Shown piece by piece: positions 22,523-29,942 of a stretch of DNA of 40,659 nucleotides (its first letter is position 1; every line of letters begins with the position of its first letter). The translations under genes were made by a program, and so were the position numbers. The notes under the pieces are model-generated. The model had not been told where the DNA came from. It made no database searches and saw nothing but the letters and a program-made list of their open reading frames with translations. Source of the DNA: a virus. The stretch is taken from positions 1-40,659 of IMG/VR virus record IMGVR_UViG_3300045453_000023; one strand, given 5' to 3'.

Positions 22523-22647
22523 GCGAGCGGCCGGCCGCCCGGCGGGACCAACGGATCGGGGAGTTTTGCGGCGGCGTCTGCGTCGCGGAGTGCACGCAGA
22601 CCTTCGGCGACGGCCTCGCGACCGCCTGCCGGACGTGCCCGAATTGA
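22246..22647 (+). CDS. T part of the tail chaperone, made as a G-T frameshift fusion
   Basis: The -1 frame relative to G is open here and from about 22330 reads as a natural protein: CTWSDWVERALVALTDGDVT, then WGPADSDPYLKRCIERASVD, AILGWCGVELPWL and a Cys-containing end (CGGVCVAECTQTFG, TACRTCPN). There is no good independent start, which is expected if it is only made fused to G, as lambda gpGT. GT recruits tube subunits to the tape measure. The listed start marks the shift after TTTTTTC. Confidence 0.7.
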   Translation, partial: LLLSAGSDGDAAAGPRAAGALRGRGRQIVPCTWSDWVERALVALTDGDVTKLEPILTGWGPADSDPYLKRCIERASVDRAILGWCGVELPWLSERPAARRDQRIGEFCGGVCVAECTQTFGDGLATACRTCPN

Positions 22648-22656
22648 GATGCGGGC

Positions 22657-22693
22657 AGGCGCGCGTCTCGGCGCAGCGCGGGGCGGGCGGGTG
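22657..22693 (+). repeat. 37-base GC-rich dispersed repeat, copy 1
   Basis: A 37-base segment starting AGGCGCGCGTCTCGG and ending GGCGGGCGGGTG lies in the gap before the next gene. An identical copy is at 28863-28899, again in a gap before a gene, and a partial copy at 28831-28852. The preceding GCGGGN is shared too. Confidence 0.9.
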
Positions 22694-22731
22694 AGAAGGG
22701 ATCACGGGGTAAACGGGGTAACGGGGGAGCG

Positions 22732-23376
22732 ATGCCGCCAGTACTCGACAACGTCTTCATTCTCAAAACGCGGGACGGGCGTCAGCTGGTCTTCAACGAG
22801 AAGAGCACGGGCCGGCTGAGTGCCGTGCTGACCGACGAGGCCGGGCAGGTCATCCAGGCGAGCCAGCTCACGGCGCTGAAGCTCTGGCTGCATCTCAAGG
22901 ACGACACGACGCTGCCGGCCGGCGGCATCAACGCCGTGAGCGATACCAACATTCTCAACACCGGCCGCGGCTCCATCGGGAACAACCAGACCGTCACGGG
23001 GGCAACGCTGACCGCCGACAATGCCATCCGGTTGACCGTGAGCGGCCACGGACTCGCCAATGGCGATTTATATGCGGTGCGGAACGTCGCCGGGCTCAAG
23101 GGCGCGAACGGCGACTGGGTGATCCAGGTCGTCGATCCCAACACCATCGAATTGCTGGGCTCCAGCGGGAGCGGTGCGTATACCGGCGGCGGCACCGGGA
23201 CGAAGGGCCTCCACATCACGCTCGAGCCGGCGGACAACGCCATCGTGCAGAGTCCCGCCCCGGCCGTCGGCGCGTGGGAATGGCATGAGGCCTATGTGCT
23301 GGCGACCTACGGCGGGTCGAAACAACTGCCGTGTCTCTTTCACTTTCCCGTGCGCAATTTAGGCAAAGCCAGTTAG
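22732..23376 (+). CDS. Virion structural protein with FCCH-like domain
   Basis: A 214-residue protein. The middle (IRLTVSGHGLANGDLYAVRN, VAGLKGANGDWVIQVVDPN, TIELLGSSGSGAYTGGG) is a repeat module (GHGLxxGDxxxIxxVxG) common in phage tail and structural proteins and often reported as the FCCH domain. The ends are beta-rich. It is likely a tail or adhesion component. First gene of the block inserted between the tail chaperones and the tape measure. Confidence 0.7.
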   Translation: MPPVLDNVFILKTRDGRQLVFNEKSTGRLSAVLTDEAGQVIQASQLTALKLWLHLKDDTTLPAGGINAVSDTNILNTGRGSIGNNQTVTGATLTADNAIRLTVSGHGLANGDLYAVRNVAGLKGANGDWVIQVVDPNTIELLGSSGSGAYTGGGTGTKGLHITLEPADNAIVQSPAPAVGAWEWHEAYVLATYGGSKQLPCLFHFPVRNLGKAS

Positions 23377-23384
23377 GAGGACCC

Positions 23385-23768
23385 ATGCTGACCATCGCGG
23401 AGATGACCGAGCAGGAACAGGTGCTGGCCTACAAGATCGAGGACGAGCTGGTCGCGGCGCGCGTCATGAACGAGGCCGATGCGAAGACCTACGCCGCCAT
23501 CTGCATCGAGCGCGCGCGGGCCTATGCCGCGCGGATCACCACCATGACGATTCCGCTGTACCTGCAGACCTGGGCGGTGGAGATGGCCGCGGCCAAGGGC
23601 ACGGCGCGCATCAAGGTGCATCACAACTATCTGCCCTGGCTCGCCGGCTTTCTCGTCACGCGCTACGGCGAGGCGGTCGAGCACTGGCCCGATGCGCTCA
23701 CGGACAAGGATCTGGAGCGGGCCCGCGACTGGAAGCGCAAGGGCCTGCCGCCCGTGGTGGTCGCCTAA
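23385..23768 (+). CDS. Unknown protein in the tail region
   Basis: A 127-residue helical protein, MLTIAEMTEQEQVLAYKIED to RKGLPPVVVA, with a strong ribosome site (AGGAGGACCC). Helices such as YAAICIERARAYAARITTM and PDALTDKDLERARDWKRKG are charged and compact. Family not recognised. Possibly a tail assembly factor by position. Confidence 0.6.
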   Translation: MLTIAEMTEQEQVLAYKIEDELVAARVMNEADAKTYAAICIERARAYAARITTMTIPLYLQTWAVEMAAAKGTARIKVHHNYLPWLAGFLVTRYGEAVEHWPDALTDKDLERARDWKRKGLPPVVVA

Positions 23769-23800
23769 TCGCCGAGCGTTGAGCAGAGGAGGACTAGAGC

Positions 23801-24211
23801 ATGTCGCAGATGACCGACTATCTCGAAGCGGAAATCCGGAAGCATATCTTCCGGACCGGGAGTTTCACCAAACCGACCGTGCTCGCCGTGGGGCTGTTTA
23901 CCGCGGCGCCGGGCGAAGCGGGCGGCGGCACGGAAGTCTCGGGCGGCAGCTATGCCCGCGTGCAGCGCGATCCGCTGGACGCGAACTGGACGGCGGCGAG
24001 CTCGACCGACGGGCTCACCGACAACGCGGCGGCGCTCACGTTTCCCACGCCCACGGCGAACTGGGGCGTGATCACGCACTGTGCCATCTTCGACGCGACG
24101 AGCGCCGGCAACATGCTGCTCTACGGCGCGCTGACCAACAGTAAGACCGTGAACAACGGCGACCCGGCGCCCAACTTCCCGACCGGCGCGCTGGACGTCA
24201 CGTTCGCGTAA
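23801..24211 (+). CDS. Tail fibre-type structural protein
   Basis: A 136-residue protein: MTDYLEAEIRKHIFRTGSFT, LAVGLFTAAPGEAGGGTEV, SYARVQRDP, NAAALTFPTPTANWGVITHC, AIFDATSAGNMLLYGAL. The sequence pattern (F..LFTAAP...G..EVSGGSYARV...FP..TA.WG.VTH..IFDA..GGNLL) is that of a widespread phage structural or tail-fibre subunit of about 130 residues. Good ribosome site GAGGAGG. Confidence 0.8.
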   Translation: MSQMTDYLEAEIRKHIFRTGSFTKPTVLAVGLFTAAPGEAGGGTEVSGGSYARVQRDPLDANWTAASSTDGLTDNAAALTFPTPTANWGVITHCAIFDATSAGNMLLYGALTNSKTVNNGDPAPNFPTGALDVTFA

Positions 24212-24215
24212 GCCC

Positions 24216-24434
24216 GTGCGCGGGCGGTCGATCATCTGGTGCGGGTGCCGGCGGCACACGATCCAGTATCACAGCAATTTCGACCGCTGTTTTCAGTGTC
24301 GGAAGGAAAGCGGGTTCTATGAGGCCAGACGGCCGGCAAACTATTGGAGGACACGATATGTGGAAACGAATGGGCGTGATCGTATGCGTCGGTGGCGCGC
24401 TGCTCGGCGCGCTGCTGGGTTACCCGTCCGCTGA
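24216..24434 (+). CDS. Cys-pair miniprotein overlapping the next gene
   Basis: A 72-residue basic protein, GTG start, with WCGCRRHTIQYHSNFDRCFQ then CRK: a CxC...CxxC ribbon. Its last 77 bases overlap the next gene, which has a much better ribosome site. The N-terminal zinc-like part looks real; the Arg-rich C-terminus may be a shadow. Confidence 0.45.
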   Translation: MRGRSIIWCGCRRHTIQYHSNFDRCFQCRKESGFYEARRPANYWRTRYVETNGRDRMRRWRAARRAAGLPVR

Positions 24435-24759
24435 GGCGCACAGCATCGCGGAGTGGGATCGCGTCGCCGGCGACGTGTCGGCGAGCAATCCGGCCGGCGA
24501 CGTGGCGCACTATGAAGTGTTCACGTGCCTCGCGTCCGGCTGTTCGGCCGGCACGTTCAGCAAAGTCGCGCAGGTGCCGCAGAGTCCCCTGGCGCCGTCG
24601 GGGACGCCGCAACCGCCCGTTTCGTGGACGCTCACGCCGGGCACGCGGGGCGAGATCAAGGTCCGGGCGGTGGATACCGCAGCGAACGTTGGCGCATTTT
24701 CCAATGTGGAACCGTTCGACGCGGTCCCTCCGCAGGCTCCTGCGGTCAAGGTGCGCTGA
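24358..24759 (+). CDS. Secreted fibronectin-III-like protein in the tail operon
   Basis: A 133-residue protein with a signal peptide (MWKRMGVIVCVGGALLGALL then GYPSAEAHS, cleavage likely after AEA) and one Fn3-like domain (IAEWDRVAGDVSASNPAGDV, HYEVFTC, GEIKVRAVDTAANVGAFSN). Two Cys in FTCLASGC could form a disulfide outside the cytoplasm. A signal peptide on a protein inside a tail-gene cluster is unusual: virion proteins are not exported. It may be an envelope protein acting on adsorption or release. The ribosome site TTGGAGG is strong. A 35-codon open stretch after it (24756-24863) has no proper start. Confidence 0.65.
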   Translation: MWKRMGVIVCVGGALLGALLGYPSAEAHSIAEWDRVAGDVSASNPAGDVAHYEVFTCLASGCSAGTFSKVAQVPQSPLAPSGTPQPPVSWTLTPGTRGEIKVRAVDTAANVGAFSNVEPFDAVPPQAPAVKVR

Positions 24760-24865
24760 TACCGCCGGAGCCTGAGTTCGCGCGGCCGCAGTATCCGACG
24801 AATCGAGAGATGGTGGCCTACTTGCAGCATCTCCGGGCGCTCATTCTAGTGTGTGGGAGGTAAGC

Positions 24866-25264
24866 ATGCCGACGCCCATTCGTCTCGTCACAAAAGTCCG
24901 GACCGGATGGTGGCATGTGTGGCGCCTCCCCGACGGCTCACTCCGGCAGACCGAATGCAGCCAGGCAGAGTATCGCCGCATGGCGGCCGAGCCGCAATTC
25001 CTGCCCGCCCCTCCTGATCCCGCATGGAGGCACGATCGGAGTTTCGAGGGCCCGGTGCTGTCGTCCGGTCTGCAACACTTTGAGCATGGCGACCTGTTCG
25101 AAGACGAGTTCGACTATCTGATCGGCGTCGAGCGGATACCTGGGCGTGTCGACTATCACAGTGTCCCGAGAGCCTCGGTCAAGCGCCACGCGATCACGGG
25201 GGCGGTCACGATTGATGACCGGCCCTCGTTTATTGTCGTCGACAATCTCATGGAGAAGCGCTAG
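24866..25264 (+). CDS. Unknown protein in the tail region
   Basis: A 132-residue protein, MPTPIRLVTKVRTGWWHVWR then EDEFDYLIGVERIPGRVDYH and VTIDDRPSFIVVDNLMEKR. Strong ribosome site GGGAGG. Mixed alpha/beta, no membrane segment. The stop overlaps the next GTG start. Family not recognised. Confidence 0.6.
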   Translation: MPTPIRLVTKVRTGWWHVWRLPDGSLRQTECSQAEYRRMAAEPQFLPAPPDPAWRHDRSFEGPVLSSGLQHFEHGDLFEDEFDYLIGVERIPGRVDYHSVPRASVKRHAITGAVTIDDRPSFIVVDNLMEKR

Positions 25265-26379
25265 TGCCCGTTGCCTTTGTCGCTTCCACAACATTCCACC
25301 AAAGCACGCTCGCATCCTCTGTGACGACTAGCGTAGCGGTGGCGGCCGGGTCGGATCGTGTGTTGATCGCCTCAGTCGGTATTGAGACCAGTGGGCGGAC
25401 GGGCGCGAGTATCGTCTTTAACGGCACCGAAAGCCTGACCCTCAAGAGCCGCCACACGAATGCCGGCGGCGATCAAATCATCGAATGGTGGCACCGTGTC
25501 AATCCGACGGCTACCACGGCCAATTGCGTCTTGACGTTCGGTGGCGGGACGGCGCGGGCCAGTGGAGCTTATACCCGTGTCACGGGCGCGCACCAAACGA
25601 CGCCGCTCGGTACGGCAGGCGTGTCCGAAGGGTCCGGCAATCGCAGCGTGACGATTACTGACGGGGCGACGAACGATCTAGTTATTGACCACCTCATGGA
25701 TCAGGCTGGCGATGCGGCTGTGGGTGCAGGACAAACCCTGCGCTGGGGGCCACTGAGCAACGCGGCCAATGTCAATAACGGTTCCACCGAGCCAGGGGCC
25801 GCGAGCGTGACGATGAGCTGGACGCTCTCGGGCTTTGCCGCGTTTCAAGCGGCGATCAATATTAAGCAGGCGACCGGCGCCGACACGACCCTCGCCGCGG
25901 TGCTCTCCGGTGCTGGGTCGCTGGCCGGCGCGCTGTCGACCGACATTACCATGGCGGCGGCGCTCGCCGGTTCGGCGCAGCTCGCAGCGCAACTCACCAC
26001 GCAGATTACGATGGCCGCGCAACTTGCCGGCTCCGGGTCGCTAGCCGGCGCGTTGACCACGGACATCCGCTTCGCCTCGGCACTGACCGCCTCGGCCACG
26101 CTCGCCGCGCAGCTGACGACGGAGATCCGCCTCGCCGCGCAGCTGGCCGGCAGCGCCTCCCTCGCCGGCGCGCTCACCACGGCGATCGAGCTCCGCGCCC
26201 TGCTCGCCGGCAGCGGCAGTCTGAGCGCGCAGTTGGAAGTGATTGTCCTGAACCTCATCAAGATCGCCACGGTGTTCGGCGCGGCGCCGGCATGCTCGAC
26301 CGCGCTCGGCGCCGTGCCCACGCCGGCGGCCGCGCAGGGGGCGGCGCCGACCCTCACGGCGCCGGGAGGAGCCGCCTAA
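25264..26379 (+). CDS. Ala-rich repeat protein, probable tail or fibre component
   Basis: A 371-residue protein. The N-terminal 205 residues form a beta-rich lectin-like domain (VAFVASTTFHQSTLASSVTT, GSDRVLIASVGIETSGRTGA, SWTLSGFAAFQAAINIKQA) of the kind found in phage and bacterial surface proteins. Residues 210-324 are about six tandem 20-residue repeats of the type LAAQLAGSASLAGALTTAIE. The C-terminus is Ala/Pro-rich. GTG start overlapping the previous stop. It is likely exposed on the virion, with the repeats as a spacer of variable length. Confidence 0.65.
   Translation: MPVAFVASTTFHQSTLASSVTTSVAVAAGSDRVLIASVGIETSGRTGASIVFNGTESLTLKSRHTNAGGDQIIEWWHRVNPTATTANCVLTFGGGTARASGAYTRVTGAHQTTPLGTAGVSEGSGNRSVTITDGATNDLVIDHLMDQAGDAAVGAGQTLRWGPLSNAANVNNGSTEPGAASVTMSWTLSGFAAFQAAINIKQATGADTTLAAVLSGAGSLAGALSTDITMAAALAGSAQLAAQLTTQITMAAQLAGSGSLAGALTTDIRFASALTASATLAAQLTTEIRLAAQLAGSASLAGALTTAIELRALLAGSGSLSAQLEVIVLNLIKIATVFGAAPACSTALGAVPTPAAAQGAAPTLTAPGGAA
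25891..26235 (+). repeat. 60-base coding repeats, about 5.75 units
   Basis: Five full and one partial 60-base units encode the 20-residue Ala/Leu/Gly repeats. Units two to five are the most regular (each ends LTT- or STD-I). They lie entirely within the 371-residue protein and keep the frame. Confidence 0.85.
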
Positions 26380-28445
26380 TGGCCGAAAATCGCGAGCTCG
26401 CGCTGGTGCTCAAGCTGGTCGCCGATCAGTTTCAGAGCGAACTCCGCAACTCGCAGGGGGCGCTCGGGTCGTTCACCCACTTCATCAAGGATTGGAAAAC
26501 GCAGGTGACCGCCGCCGGCACGGCGCTGTTCGCCATCGCCAAGAGCACGGCGAATTACGGGGATGAACTGGTCAAGATGAGCCAGAAGCTCGGCACCACC
26601 GTCGAAGACACGGCTCGTCTGCAGCATGCCGCCAGGCTGTCCGATACCGATCTTCAGGGCCTCTCCGCCTCGGTCGGGTTCTTATCGAAAAATATGCTGG
26701 AGGCCTCGCAGGGAAACGTCGAGGCGCAACGCACGTTCGAACGGCTGGGCATCAGTACCACGGACGCGAACGGGCAACTGAAAGGAACCACCGCGGTCCT
26801 GCTTGAGCTCAACGACAAGTTCCGGCTCATGCCGGACGGCCCGGAGAAAACAGCCCTCGCCATGAAGGCGCTCGGCAAATCCGGCAAAGACGTGATCCCT
26901 CTCCTCAATTCGGACATGCGGGAGGCCTTCACCGAGGCGGAGAAGCTTGGCCTGGTGATGAGCGACAAGGCGGCCCGCGCCGCCGAACACTTCAATGATG
27001 AGCTGACCAAGCTGCAAGGCGCAATCCGTGGCGTGACCAACGATGCCGGCACCGCACTGATCCCCACGTTTGACGCTATCGCGCATGCGCTCACGACGAT
27101 CATTACCGATGCTCGCGAGGCGGCCAGGGCCATCGCGGGGCTCAATAAGATCGACGCGCCGCAAGTCGGTGTCGTCAAGCCACCGGATGGAGGGAAGAAT
27201 CTCAGGATTCTCCCCAAGCCCGAGGGTATTGACAAAGCGGTGCTCGACGATCCGTTTTTCATGTCGCCGGAGCAGGCGAAGCAGGCTGCGGAGCAAGTGC
27301 GTCTCGGCGAGCAGCTGCGCGAAAAGCACATCGCCCTCTGGAATGAGATCACCGGCAAAGCGAAGCTCGACATCTTCCTCGCCGAAAACCGCGCGCTGGA
27401 AATTCAGAACCGCCTCGCGCGGGAATCCAGTGAGGGGCCGAACCAAGACTTTCTCGCGTTCGACCGGCGCGAGCAATTCCGCAAGGAAGACGAGGCCGCG
27501 CAGGAGCGGCTGGGGCGGATGATCGTCGAGCAGACGCAGCTGGAGGTTTCGATCCGCGACGCGGCCGCCGCGAGCGAGCGGCAGCAGCTCGTCGAGAATC
27601 TGCAGACGTGGGTGGCCTATTACGACCAAGTCGGCGGGTCGGCCGAGCGTCGCCATGCGAAGGAGCTGGATCTCGTCCGTGCCAATTTGGCCATGCAGAC
27701 GCAGCTCACCACCGAAGAGGCCGGGCGGCTCTTGATCGCCTGGCAGAATCACGACGAGCAGCTCGCGCAGCAGATCCTGGCCCGCACCACGCTCACCGCG
27801 CAGCAAAAGGAGACCATCGAGCTGCAAGCGCTGGCCCGCGTGGCGGCGGCGAACGAGCAGGCGTCCGAGGATATCTTCGCCGGCTGGGCGCGCGGCATGG
27901 AGCGCTATGTGCAGGACACCAAGTCGGGCTTCGGCCTCGCCGCCGACATGGCGCGGCGGACCGCGCAGGCGATGGAGCAGTCGTTCCGAAACTTCTTCTT
28001 CGATCTGTTCGAGGGGCGAGTCAAGAGTTTGAATGATGTGCTGAAGGGCCTGCTCGATTTCGTGAAACAGATTGCCGCGCAGATCGCGGCGCAGCTCGCC
28101 GTCAAGTTTGTCTTGCAGGGGCTCGGCTTCGGCGCCAACACCGGCGGCATGCTGGTTCAGCGCTTCGCGATGGGCGGGCCGGTGCTCGGCACGGGCAATC
28201 GCGACACCGTGCCGGCGCTGCTCACGCCCGGTGAATTCGTCCTCTCGCGCAAAGACGTGGCGGACATCAAGCGCGGCTTTTCCCCCTATGCCATGGCGCA
28301 GGCGGGGAACGTCACGGTGAATATCCACAACGCGCCGGCGGACACGACGGCCGTGGTGAATCAACGCCGTGCGGCCGACGGCCTCGTGCTCGATGTGATT
28401 CTGCGCAACCGGCGTGATCTGCGCCCGCTTTTGGGAGGGGCCTAG
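26379..28445 (+). CDS. Tail tape measure protein
   Basis: A 688-residue protein setting tail length and later helping DNA entry. The N-terminal third (LALVLKLVADQFQSELRNSQ, AIAKSTANYGDELVKMSQKL, ALKALGKSGKDVIPLLNS-like ALGKSGKDVIPLL) is that of siphophage tape measures; the middle is long helix; the C-terminal part has GGMLVQRFAMGGPVLGTGNR and PALLTPGEFVLSRKDV, the usual closing module. At about 70 nm of helix it is a medium-length tail. Good ribosome site (GGGAGGAG). Confidence 0.92.
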   Translation: MAENRELALVLKLVADQFQSELRNSQGALGSFTHFIKDWKTQVTAAGTALFAIAKSTANYGDELVKMSQKLGTTVEDTARLQHAARLSDTDLQGLSASVGFLSKNMLEASQGNVEAQRTFERLGISTTDANGQLKGTTAVLLELNDKFRLMPDGPEKTALAMKALGKSGKDVIPLLNSDMREAFTEAEKLGLVMSDKAARAAEHFNDELTKLQGAIRGVTNDAGTALIPTFDAIAHALTTIITDAREAARAIAGLNKIDAPQVGVVKPPDGGKNLRILPKPEGIDKAVLDDPFFMSPEQAKQAAEQVRLGEQLREKHIALWNEITGKAKLDIFLAENRALEIQNRLARESSEGPNQDFLAFDRREQFRKEDEAAQERLGRMIVEQTQLEVSIRDAAAASERQQLVENLQTWVAYYDQVGGSAERRHAKELDLVRANLAMQTQLTTEEAGRLLIAWQNHDEQLAQQILARTTLTAQQKETIELQALARVAAANEQASEDIFAGWARGMERYVQDTKSGFGLAADMARRTAQAMEQSFRNFFFDLFEGRVKSLNDVLKGLLDFVKQIAAQIAAQLAVKFVLQGLGFGANTGGMLVQRFAMGGPVLGTGNRDTVPALLTPGEFVLSRKDVADIKRGFSPYAMAQAGNVTVNIHNAPADTTAVVNQRRAADGLVLDVILRNRRDLRPLLGGA

Positions 28446-28811
28446 ATGGCGGCCTATCCCTCGATCGCCATCGCGCTGGGCAACTTCGCCGAGCTGCCGC
28501 GGGCCTACCGCACGCTCCGAACGCACTACGGCCAGGGTTACGTGCAGACCCGCTCGGAGAGCACGACGGCGCCGCGGCGGTTCCGCCTGCTGCATGAGAA
28601 GGTCCCGGCCGCCGATGTGACGACGTGGGAGGCGTTTTGGGACGCGCACAAAGGCGGCGCCGCGGTCTTCGACTTTACCAACCCGCGCACCGGCGCGGTC
28701 ATTTCGTGCCGCTTCGATCACGACGAGCAGAATCCGCCGCCGATTGTCCCTATCGGCCAGGCGAATAGCGGCTTCAACATCGGCCCGATCGAGCTGGAGG
28801 AAGCGCTATGA
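28446..28811 (+). CDS. Minor tail protein M-like (DUF2460-type)
   Basis: A 121-residue beta-rich protein: PRAYRTLRTHYGQGYVQTRS, RRFRLLHEKVPAADVTTWEA, FWDAHKGGAAVFDFTNPRTG, VISCRFDHDEQNPPP. The FWxxHxGGAxxFDFTNPxTG pattern is typical of the tail-tip protein following tape measures in lambda-like phages (gpM position). It starts directly after the previous stop. Confidence 0.8.
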   Translation: MAAYPSIAIALGNFAELPRAYRTLRTHYGQGYVQTRSESTTAPRRFRLLHEKVPAADVTTWEAFWDAHKGGAAVFDFTNPRTGAVISCRFDHDEQNPPPIVPIGQANSGFNIGPIELEEAL

Positions 28812-28862
28812 CGGGCAAGGCGAGGTCTCGGCCGTCGCGGGGCGGGCGGGTGAGCAGCGGGA

Positions 28863-28899
28863 AGGCGCGCGTCTCGGCGCAGCGCGGGGCGGGCGGGTG
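28863..28899 (+). repeat. 37-base GC-rich dispersed repeat, copy 2
   Basis: Identical to 22657-22693. A partial copy sharing GCGGGGCGGGCGGGTGAG lies just upstream, so the junction contains the element one and a half times. The 94-base gap before the gpL-like gene holds nothing else. Confidence 0.9.
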
Positions 28900-28905
28900 C
28901 GATAG

Positions 28906-29526
28906 ATGAAATCGCTGACGTCGGCGCTCATCGCGGAATCCAACAAGCTGGCCGACACGGGCGCCTGGCTCGCGCTCGTCAGTGTGGACATCGCCGACGG
29001 GACGATCCTCCGGCTCACGCCCAATCCGGCCAGCATCACGTTCGACGGCGTCGCCTATCAGCCCTGGCCCATGCAGATCGATCAGGTGCAGCAGGACAGC
29101 CGGGGCGGCCTGCCGGACGTGACGGTCACGCTGTCCAACGTCACGCGCGAGATCAGCGCCTATCTCGAAGTCAACGACGTGCGCGGTCGGCGCGTCACGC
29201 TGCAATACGTGCACAGCGCCAATCTGGCCGACGCGACGGCGCTCGCCGTGGACGAGCGCTACGAGATCACGGCCGTCCGCGTCCGCGCAGAAGTGGCGAC
29301 CTTCGTGCTGGGGCATGAGCGGATGGAATCGCATATTTTTCCGGGCGGCCGGTTCCTCCGAGACCACTGCCGCTGGATCTACAAGAGCGCCGAGTGCGGC
29401 TATGCGGGGAGCCTGGCCACCTGCGACAAAATCTTGGAGGGCGCGAACGGATGCCGCGCGCATACCAACATTCCGCGCTTCGGCGGTTTTCCCCTGTTGC
29501 CCGGCGTGACGGGGAGAATCACATGA
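28906..29526 (+). CDS. Minor tail protein L-like, four conserved cysteines
   Basis: A 206-residue tail-tip protein in lambda L position. Landmarks: LVSVDIADGTILRLTPNPAS, ITFDGVAYQPWPMQIDQVQQ, PDVTVTLSNVTREISAYLE. The C-terminal part holds four Cys (C155, C164, C173, C183) in HCRWIYKSAECGYAG, LATCDK and GCRAHTN, then RFGGFPLLPG. Lambda gpL binds an iron-sulfur cluster through four Cys of this region, so the same is expected here. Coupled by ATGA to the gpK-like gene. Confidence 0.85.
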   Translation: MKSLTSALIAESNKLADTGAWLALVSVDIADGTILRLTPNPASITFDGVAYQPWPMQIDQVQQDSRGGLPDVTVTLSNVTREISAYLEVNDVRGRRVTLQYVHSANLADATALAVDERYEITAVRVRAEVATFVLGHERMESHIFPGGRFLRDHCRWIYKSAECGYAGSLATCDKILEGANGCRAHTNIPRFGGFPLLPGVTGRIT

Positions 29527-29942
29527 CGCCACTGGTGATCGACGATCTGATCGGCATCCCGTTCCGGCTGGGCGGGCGGTATCAGCCGGGGGCTCCGCGA
29601 GGCCGTGAGGCCGAGCGAGGATTGGACTGTTGGGGACTGGTGATGGAATGTTTCCGCCGGCGGGGCCTCACCGTACCGGATCCGTTCACGTCGGACGTGG
29701 CGGTGATGGCGGCGAAGGATTGGATTCTCGCCAAGCTCACCGGCTGGGTGCGCGCGAGCGAACCGGCGGCCGGCCTCGTGGTGGAGCTCGTGCCGGGCGG
29801 CGGCGTCCCGGCGCATGTGGGCTATTGTCTCGACGCGCAGCGGTTCCTCCATGTGGGCGACGATGGGGCCGGGGTGATCGTTTCGCGCCTCGACCGCGCG
29901 CCGTGGGTCGACAGGATCGTCGGATTCTATGACTACCGGTGA
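29523..29942 (+). CDS. NlpC/P60-type tail hydrolase (gpK-like)
   Basis: A 139-residue cysteine peptidase of the NlpC/P60 fold. Catalytic C36 is in GLDCWGLVMECF and the His in PAHVGYCLD (H98), with strand RFLHVG following. Such proteins sit at the tail tip and cut peptidoglycan cross-links during entry. It overlaps the next gene by 14 bases. Confidence 0.88.
   Translation: MTPLVIDDLIGIPFRLGGRYQPGAPRGREAERGLDCWGLVMECFRRRGLTVPDPFTSDVAVMAAKDWILAKLTGWVRASEPAAGLVVELVPGGGVPAHVGYCLDAQRFLHVGDDGAGVIVSRLDRAPWVDRIVGFYDYR

Noticed and set aside
24756-24863. 35-codon open stretch after the Fn3 protein
   Set aside because: It would need a CTG start and has no clear ribosome site; left out as a gene.
26682-28721. 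Long minus-strand open frame opposite the tape measure
   Set aside because: Mirror of tape measure codons; no ribosome site and no natural domain pattern.
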